Source: Verrucomicrobiota bacterium
GTDB lineage: Bacteria; Verrucomicrobiota; Verrucomicrobiia; Verrucomicrobiales; Akkermansiaceae
Assembly (NCBI GenBank): GCA_008932955.1
Contig: WBXE01000081.1
Span: forward strand, 1 to 10,011
Length of the DNA stretch: 10,011 nt
Direction: 5' to 3'
The notes below the pieces were generated by a model. It ran no database searches. It saw nothing but the letters and a program-made list of their open reading frames with translations, and had not been told where the DNA came from. The translations under genes were made by a program, and so were the position numbers. Within the stretch, counting starts at the first letter, position 1, and the number at the start of each line of letters is the position of its first letter. Shown here piece by piece: positions 5,507-10,011 of this stretch.

Positions 5507-6291
5507 CTTACCGAACCGACAATTCGAAGCGAGCTGGCTTCACGCTGCTTGAGGTGGTGATGGCGATGTTTTTGATGGCCCTGCTCATTGGGATGGTGTT
5601 TGGGATTGCCCGCTCGTCGCTCACCTTGGGCAACATGCTGGTCAAATCCCAGAATGAGGAAATGCTGCATCAGGCGTTTTTCGAGTTACTGGGCAAGCGG
5701 TTCTCGGCCTTGCCGGGCAATACCCGCTTCGACCTGCAGGTGCAGAAAACCAGCGGCCAATACCTCTCCGACCTGACCCTCCAAAATGTGCCTCTCAGTT
5801 TTACCTGGGGTGGCCAACCGCGCATCGCCAAGGCCGTCCAACTCTCGACCCTGCGCCGCCGCAGCGGCTTCCTGGCCATCGTCCTGCGCTATTACGAAAA
5901 TGAAATCCTCGAAGGTTCGGCCTCCCTCGATGGGGGCAAGAGCAATCTCGACAACAAGCCGTTTGCCGAAGTGGAGCTCCTCAAGGATGTCGCTTTCTTC
6001 GAGTGGCGCGTCCTGGATGGCAGCTCCATGGAGTGGCAATACGATTGGGACGTCCAGGGCCGCCTGCCGCTCCAACTCGAACTCACCGTCGCCTTCGGTG
6101 ACAAGGGCGAGGAATTGCGCCATATCTTCTGGATCCCCACCAAACAAAACCCCGAAGTCGCCTTGCGCCAAATCATGCAAGGCGGTGGCGCCACTGCCGC
6201 TCCCGCTCCCATCGCTCCTGGCACCACCACGCCTGGCACCATTACCCTTCCAACCGGTAACCTACCCGCTCCCGGCACCATTAAAAAATAG
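5503..6291 (+). CDS. gspJ: T2SS minor pseudopilin GspJ-like
   Basis: The 262-aa protein starts at the ATG overlapping the gspI stop. The 12-residue leader ends KRAG, then FTLLEVVMAMFLMALL with Glu17 at +5. Larger size and position between I and K fit GspJ, which packs with I and K at the pseudopilus tip. The segment FAEVELLKDVAFFEWRVLD and the strand-rich second half match the general GspJ layout. The last 36 or so residues are a low-complexity tail rich in Pro, Gly, Ala and Thr, with repeated APG/PGT turns. That is not typical of enterobacterial GspJ, and the tail is probably disordered. gspJ ends TAG at 6289-6291, and the next GTG uses the final G. Confidence 0.82.
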   Translation: MTYRTDNSKRAGFTLLEVVMAMFLMALLIGMVFGIARSSLTLGNMLVKSQNEEMLHQAFFELLGKRFSALPGNTRFDLQVQKTSGQYLSDLTLQNVPLSFTWGGQPRIAKAVQLSTLRRRSGFLAIVLRYYENEILEGSASLDGGKSNLDNKPFAEVELLKDVAFFEWRVLDGSSMEWQYDWDVQGRLPLQLELTVAFGDKGEELRHIFWIPTKQNPEVALRQIMQGGGATAAPAPIAPGTTTPGTITLPTGNLPAPGTIKK

Positions 6292-7232
6292 TGACGACTC
6301 TCCACCGACCAGACTCCCATAGCTCCCAAGGTTTCGCCTTGGTCGCCGTGCTGTGGCTCATCGCGGTGCTCGGCATGGCCACCATGGTCGCCCTGCGCGT
6401 CATCGCCTTCGATATGGAGCTCACTGCCGCCAAAGTCCACGGCGCCCGCGCCCGCAATATCGCCGAAATCGGCATCGCCGTCGGCTCCAACCCCGTCGTC
6501 AAACGCGACGACCCCCTCCTCCACCATTTCGATGAGGCTGCCGGCGGCGGCTACGACGTGAACATCCTCTCCGAAGGCGGCCGCTTCAATATCAATACCA
6601 TTCTCCTGCGCAACGATACCGCCCTGCTGCGCGACCTGTTCATCTCTTGGGGCCTGGAGCTCGACACCGCTCAGGCCATCACCGCCTGTCTAGCCGACTG
6701 GATCGACGCCGATGACAACGTTTCGCTCAACGGTGCCGAAAAAGATTGGTACGAAAGCCAGCGACGCATCAACCAGCCCTTCAACCGGCCATTTTACAAT
6801 ATTGATGAAATGCGCTTGGTGCGCGGCATGGATCTCGTCGAAGCCGTCCGCCCGGATTGGCGCAACTGGTTCACCGTCTGGAGCAGCGGCGGCCTCGACC
6901 TCAACGACGCCTCCGCCGAACTCATCGCCGCCGCTACCGGCGCCTCCGTCGAAGTGGCCGCCTTCATCCCCCGGGCCGTGTGCGGCGCTGACGGCGTCCG
7001 CGGCACCGAGGACGACGTTCCGTTCAAATCGCCAAAGGACGCGCTTGATCTTTTGGCCATCGACGTGAATAGTCGCCCGGACTTAGCCCAGCGCTTCACT
7101 GTGAACGATACCACCACCCGCATCGAGAGCACCGGTACCGCCGGTTCAGCCAAGCGCCGCATCACGGTTGTCGTGCGCAACCGCACCGGCCAACCCGCGC
7201 TTCTTGATCGCTTCGAAGAAATCATCCCGTGA
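6291..7232 (+). CDS. gspK: T2SS pseudopilus tip protein GspK
   Basis: GspK is the large minor pseudopilin capping the pseudopilus. The 313-aa protein starts at GTG 6291 inside the TAGTG junction. The leader ends SSQG, followed by FALVAVLWLIAVLGM. The +5 residue is Ala rather than Glu, the expected GspK exception. Family signatures are GGRFNINTIL (96-105), CLADWIDADDN (133-143), PFYNIDEMRLVRGM (167-180), which matches the PFxxxxELxLVxG motif, and LDLNDASAELIAAATG (203-218), a SAM-like helix-hairpin region. Length is close to other GspK proteins. It overlaps gspL by 4 nt (GTGA). Confidence 0.9.
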   Translation: MTTLHRPDSHSSQGFALVAVLWLIAVLGMATMVALRVIAFDMELTAAKVHGARARNIAEIGIAVGSNPVVKRDDPLLHHFDEAAGGGYDVNILSEGGRFNINTILLRNDTALLRDLFISWGLELDTAQAITACLADWIDADDNVSLNGAEKDWYESQRRINQPFNRPFYNIDEMRLVRGMDLVEAVRPDWRNWFTVWSSGGLDLNDASAELIAAATGASVEVAAFIPRAVCGADGVRGTEDDVPFKSPKDALDLLAIDVNSRPDLAQRFTVNDTTTRIESTGTAGSAKRRITVVVRNRTGQPALLDRFEEIIP

Positions 7233-8461
7233 GCAAGCCCACCGATCAAATCCTCCTCATCCCCGGCGCCACCGGTTGGGAAATCTGGACCAGCCAAGCC
7301 GAGGCTGAGTTCACCCTTCATTCCGCCTCGCCCAGTTCGCGAGCCAGCGAGTTAATCGGGGTTCCCAGCGGCGATATCCTGATGTTTTTCCCGGTCAAGG
7401 CGATCACCGCCATTCCGATGAAGGTCACCAGCGAGGACGACTCGTTGTTTCCCGAGCTCGCGGTGATGCACGCCGAAGGCCTCGGGATGCGCCCCGACCC
7501 GATGGCCGGCCAACTCACCGACACCTTCGTCATTGCCCGCCAAGGCAGCACCACGGCCCTGCTCTCGGTCCACCTGCGGGCACCCGTCGATGGTGAGTTG
7601 CCGTTGCGTGGGCCCAAAGAATTCGACATCTCGGCCCGTGCCTATCCGATGCCTGGCGATTGTCTGGCGGTGTGGAAAGAATTTGGCCGCTGGGTATTTT
7701 GCCTCTCCCATCAGGGGAAACCGGTCTATTGCCAGGCCACTTCCACCTCTGCCGCCACCCCCGATGACTCCCTGGTCCGCGAAATCCGCCTCGCCATCAT
7801 CCAGTTGTCGCTGCAAGACATCGACTTGGCGCCCGCCCGCGTGCTGCTCTGGACCCACGCCGAACTCACGTCGCCAGGAGCCTTGGCCGGCGCCTTCCAT
7901 GTGCCGGTGGACGTCTCGCCGCGGCCTGCCCCGGTCCTGCCCAGCCCCCGCAGCAAACTCCTGCCCGCTGACGTGCGCGCCGCCCGCCGCAGCGCCCGCC
8001 GCCGCCGCAATGTCATCCTCTCCATCGCCGCCGTCGCCCTCGCCTATCTCGCCCTCATCGGCTTTTCCAGCTACCAACTCTGGAAAACCCACACCGACAC
8101 CACCCTGCTGCGCAAGCAAGCCCGGGCCGCAGCTCCCGATGCCATCGCCTTCACCACCCATCTCGCCAAGTGGGACGAACTTCACCACGCCGTGGATCTG
8201 AGCCAAGCCCCCGTCGATATCCTCTACCGCATTTCCCGCTGCATCCCTCCCAACAGCAGCCTCCGCCTCAAAACCGCCGAAGTCTCCGCCAACGAAATCT
8301 CCCTCACCGGCGAGGCCCAGCAACAAGCCGCTGTCGGCCAGTTCAGCCTCGCCCTGCGCAAGAGCAATGACCTCGTCGGCCTCATCTGGCAAACCCCCGA
8401 AGCCTCGAAAAGCATCCGTGGCTGGGAATTCGTCTACACCGCCGCCCCACCCAAAAATTAA
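7229..8461 (+). CDS. gspL: T2SS inner-membrane platform protein GspL-like
   Basis: This 410-aa bitopic protein starts at GTG 7229. A cytoplasmic region of about 250 residues fits the actin-like GspL/PilM fold by position and size, although its phosphate-loop motifs are not evident. A very basic stretch (RAARRSARRRR, 250-260) precedes one transmembrane helix (about 262-284). A periplasmic part follows, with a short helical linker and a ferredoxin-like PilN/GspL fold (about 325-405; SLRLKTAEVSANEISLTGEA). The arginines before the helix fit a cytoplasmic N-terminus. GspL would link the GspE ATPase to GspM and the pseudopilus. The call rests on topology and place between gspK and gspM more than on motifs. 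Confidence 0.75.
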   Translation: MSKPTDQILLIPGATGWEIWTSQAEAEFTLHSASPSSRASELIGVPSGDILMFFPVKAITAIPMKVTSEDDSLFPELAVMHAEGLGMRPDPMAGQLTDTFVIARQGSTTALLSVHLRAPVDGELPLRGPKEFDISARAYPMPGDCLAVWKEFGRWVFCLSHQGKPVYCQATSTSAATPDDSLVREIRLAIIQLSLQDIDLAPARVLLWTHAELTSPGALAGAFHVPVDVSPRPAPVLPSPRSKLLPADVRAARRSARRRRNVILSIAAVALAYLALIGFSSYQLWKTHTDTTLLRKQARAAAPDAIAFTTHLAKWDELHHAVDLSQAPVDILYRISRCIPPNSSLRLKTAEVSANEISLTGEAQQQAAVGQFSLALRKSNDLVGLIWQTPEASKSIRGWEFVYTAAPPKN

Positions 8462-8557
8462 CCCAGCCTTTGCCGGTCCCCACCGACAAATCCTGGCACC
8501 TACGGCATTACCACTCCAGCCCCCCGCCATTCCTCCCCCCCCTGCCTCTCTCCGCCT

Positions 8558-9088
8558 GTGTCCCCTCGTGAAAAAAAACTCCTCACCTTCTTCGCCATCG
8601 GTGGCTTCGCTATCCTTAATTTGTTAGGCTTCAACTACTTCGTCAAGCTGCGAGCCGATATCGCCGGCAAGCACTTCAAAGCCGTCAGCGACCTGCAACA
8701 GGCGGAAGCGATCCGCGCCAGTCGCGAGGAGGTCGAAAGCCAAATGGAATGGCTCGACCAGCACGAACCCAAACCCAGTGAGAGCCAACCGGTCCTCACC
8801 GCCTTGCTGGAACTCGCCGAAAAAGACGTGCCCGTCGTCGGCCTCACTTTTAAAACCGAAAAACTTCTCCCCACCGACCAGTCCGGCCACTATTACCACC
8901 GCGTCAAAGTCAGTCTCACCGTCGTCGGTCCCGAACGCTCGCTTTACACTTGGTTCGACCATCTCAATTCACCTGACAACCTCCGCTGCGTTACCTACAT
9001 ACGCCTCTCGCCCAACAAAGAGGACGACACCCTCATCGACTGCACTGCCACGGTCGAGCAATGGTTTGTCCCCGCGCCATCCGCCTGA
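8558..9088 (+). CDS. gspM: T2SS inner-membrane platform protein GspM-like (PilO fold)
   Basis: The 176-aa protein has a short cytoplasmic N-terminus (MSPREKK), one transmembrane helix (about 8-28), a predicted coiled coil (about 30-65, rich in Glu, Gln and Arg), and a ferredoxin-like domain ending ATVEQWFVP. This is the GspM/PilO layout, and it follows gspL as expected. The GTG at 8558 gives the charged N-terminus directly before the helix. A 96-bp pyrimidine-rich gap separates it from gspL, the only sizeable gap in the G-M run. I see no stable hairpin or ribosome site in that gap. Confidence 0.72.
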   Translation: MSPREKKLLTFFAIGGFAILNLLGFNYFVKLRADIAGKHFKAVSDLQQAEAIRASREEVESQMEWLDQHEPKPSESQPVLTALLELAEKDVPVVGLTFKTEKLLPTDQSGHYYHRVKVSLTVVGPERSLYTWFDHLNSPDNLRCVTYIRLSPNKEDDTLIDCTATVEQWFVPAPSA

Positions 9089-9089
9089 C

Positions 9090-9695
9090 ATGTACCCGCT
9101 CATCCGCCCCAGCCTGCTGCTGCTGCTCGCCCTCACTGGCTTGCATGCTGCGGATTTGCCGAAGAAGGCCCCGCTCTCGCGCTACAGTGAGTTATGGACC
9201 AAATCTCCGTTCACGGCGCCGCCCAAGCCGGTGGATGACGCACCGGTGGCCAACCCATTTGATGATCTGGCGCTCAAAGGCATCGCCCCCATCGCCGGCG
9301 GCTATCTCATCACCCTCATCAATAAGAAAAACCCGACCGAAGTGGTGCCGCCCATCGATACCGACCAGCCCTCCGAGTACCAGGTGCTGCGCATTGAGCG
9401 CGACCCCGACAAGCCGCTGGGCACCGTCGTCTATCTCTCCAAGGGGACCATCACCGGCAGCGTCACCTTCGACGAAAAACTCAGCGTTCCCAAACCCCCC
9501 GTCGCCAAGGTCGCCCTCAAAAAACCCGGCCAGCCCGGCCAGCCGGTGCCGCCGGTGCCGCCGGTGGCGCCGCTGGTCCCCGCCCCGACTAATGTCATTC
9601 GCCAGCCGCGGCCACGCGTCGTCCCTCCTCCCAGCACCGGCACCCAGCCCGCCCAACCCGCCGGCCGCAGCAGCGGTCGCGCCTCCGGCCGCTAA
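9090..9695 (+). CDS. Exported proline-rich protein, possibly the GspC/PilP counterpart
   Basis: This 201-aa protein starts one base after the gspM stop. The N-terminus (MYPLIRPSLLLLLALTGLHA-A) is a signal peptide or membrane anchor with likely cleavage near residue 20. Residues 30-60 include SELWTKSPFTAPPKPVDDAP. Residues 60-130 look strand-rich (LKGIAPIAGGYLITLINKK, GTVVYLSKGTITGSVTFDEK). The last 70 residues are rich in Pro, Gln, Gly and Arg. A short beta domain after a linker, encoded next to GspM and before a probable secretin, is the layout of GspC (HR domain) or PilP, which connect the platform to the secretin. I cannot confirm the fold by eye. The DNA at 9543-9569 is a near-perfect 9-bp tandem (CCGGTGCCG) encoding Pro-Val-Pro turns. 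Confidence 0.45.
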   Translation: MYPLIRPSLLLLLALTGLHAADLPKKAPLSRYSELWTKSPFTAPPKPVDDAPVANPFDDLALKGIAPIAGGYLITLINKKNPTEVVPPIDTDQPSEYQVLRIERDPDKPLGTVVYLSKGTITGSVTFDEKLSVPKPPVAKVALKKPGQPGQPVPPVPPVAPLVPAPTNVIRQPRPRVVPPPSTGTQPAQPAGRSSGRASGR

Positions 9696-9714
9696 CCCTC
9701 AAAATGCCAACAGG

Positions 9715-9844
9715 AACTACAGATTACACAGATACTAAAAGAGTTATGAATTATTTGGCCGACACCTTTAGGGTGCTCCGAGAAGTAGATAGATTGAGGT
9801 CATCTTTTCCGTCTAAGCCTCTTCAATCCGTGTAATCCGTGGTT
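9715..9844. repeat. MITE-like element with imperfect terminal inverted repeats
   Basis: AACTACAGATTACACAGAT (9715-9733) and the reverse complement of 9825-9844 match at 16 of 19 positions; the differences are all T/C or A/G transitions. About 90 bp lie between them, more AT-rich than the genes around, including TGGCCGACACCT (9756-9767), a small stem CACC-tttag-GGTG (9763-9775), and GATTGA (9792-9797), which can pair with TCAATC (9823-9828). No open frame of note is inside. It fills most of the 201-bp gap between two operon genes and belongs to the same dispersed family as 3868-3897. Confidence 0.65.
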
Positions 9845-9896
9845 AAAAACCCGCTGCAACCCATTTCATTTCCCCACTCCCAATTCCTCCTCCCCC

Positions 9897-10011
9897 ATGC
9901 TTGTCCTCCGCGCTTTCGCACTCCTGGTTTTGAGCCTCTCTTTGACCGCCGCCCAGGCCCCCCAACCTCCCCCGCTCCCGGCTCCCAGTCCGACCAGTCC
10001 GACCAGTCCGA
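9897..10011 (+). CDS. Start of an exported protein, possibly the secretin GspD (partial)
   Basis: The ATG at 9897 opens a frame to the window edge (38 codons plus one base). It begins with a clear Sec signal peptide (MLVLRAFALLVLSLSLTAAQA, cleavage probably after an Ala near 19-21). A proline-rich stretch follows, ending in Ser-Pro-Thr repeats. Nothing diagnostic of a family is in view. GspD is suggested because gspG-M plus a GspC-like protein precede it on the same strand, no secretin has yet appeared, and secretins carry such a signal peptide. The pyrimidine-rich leader has no Shine-Dalgarno sequence. Confidence 0.5.
   Translation, partial: MLVLRAFALLVLSLSLTAAQAPQPPPLPAPSPTSPTSP
9987..10011 (+). 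repeat. 9-bp tandem repeat (AGTCCGACC) running off the window
   Basis: Almost three copies of AGTCCGACC lie in frame and encode a Ser-Pro-Thr tripeptide repeat just after a signal peptide. The array is cut by the window edge, so its copy number is unknown. Such arrays often vary in length by slippage. Confidence 0.8.

Noticed and set aside
7352..8530. Long open frame (392 codons) on the - strand
   Set aside because: It is antisense to gspL, is extremely Gly/Asp/Ala-rich as expected for a shadow frame in GC-rich DNA, and shows no domain.
8462..8557. Possible small gene or regulatory RNA in the gspL-gspM gap
   Set aside because: The gap is C/T-rich without a convincing hairpin, start codon context or promoter; I see nothing supportable in it.

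Overview
The window is GC-rich and gene-dense, with almost no Shine-Dalgarno sequences ahead of its starts. The gene content and the intergenic repeats (short GTCGTCG and CCACCACA palindromes, and ACACGGATT-type periodic repeats) suggest a Verrucomicrobiota or related PVC-group bacterium. This is inference from gene order and repeat style; no taxonomic marker is present.

Region 1 (1-2224): a two-gene + strand block, an enoyl-thioester reductase of the MECR/ETR type followed 15 nt later by exodeoxyribonuclease III. Two copies of a previously unnamed palindrome-ended element of about 115 bp bracket it, in inverted orientation (28-142 and complement of 2110-2224). They align without gaps at about 81 percent identity by hand count. 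The outer palindrome (A) is duplicated in tandem on the left (1-54). The inner palindrome (B) is present three times on the right (2049-2141).

Region 2 (2181-3835, - strand): shikimate kinase (aroK) and epoxyqueuosine reductase (queG), overlapping by 16 nt. The last ten or so codons of queG, including its approach to the stop, lie inside the right-hand copy of the element, so the repeat has supplied a new C-terminal tail.

Region 3 (3836-4096): a divergent intergenic region with an ACACGGATT-type repeat and an 8-bp perfect hairpin.

Region 4 (4097-10011, + strand): a type II secretion system (T2SS) operon in the order gspG-H-I-J-K-L-M, then a signal-peptide protein that may do the work of GspC/PilP, then the start of another exported protein, possibly the secretin GspD. 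Genes G to L overlap tightly (ATGA, GTGA, TAGTG junctions). G, H, I and J have a prepilin cleavage site with Glu at +5, and K lacks that Glu as expected for the pilus-tip pseudopilin. L and M are the inner-membrane platform pair. The GspE ATPase, GspF and prepilin peptidase are not in the window. A MITE-like element of about 130 bp with imperfect terminal inverted repeats (9715-9844) separates the last two genes.

I found no tRNA, rRNA, CRISPR array or transposase gene. The most notable unexplained feature is the inverted, palindrome-ended repeat pair around the reductase-xth block.
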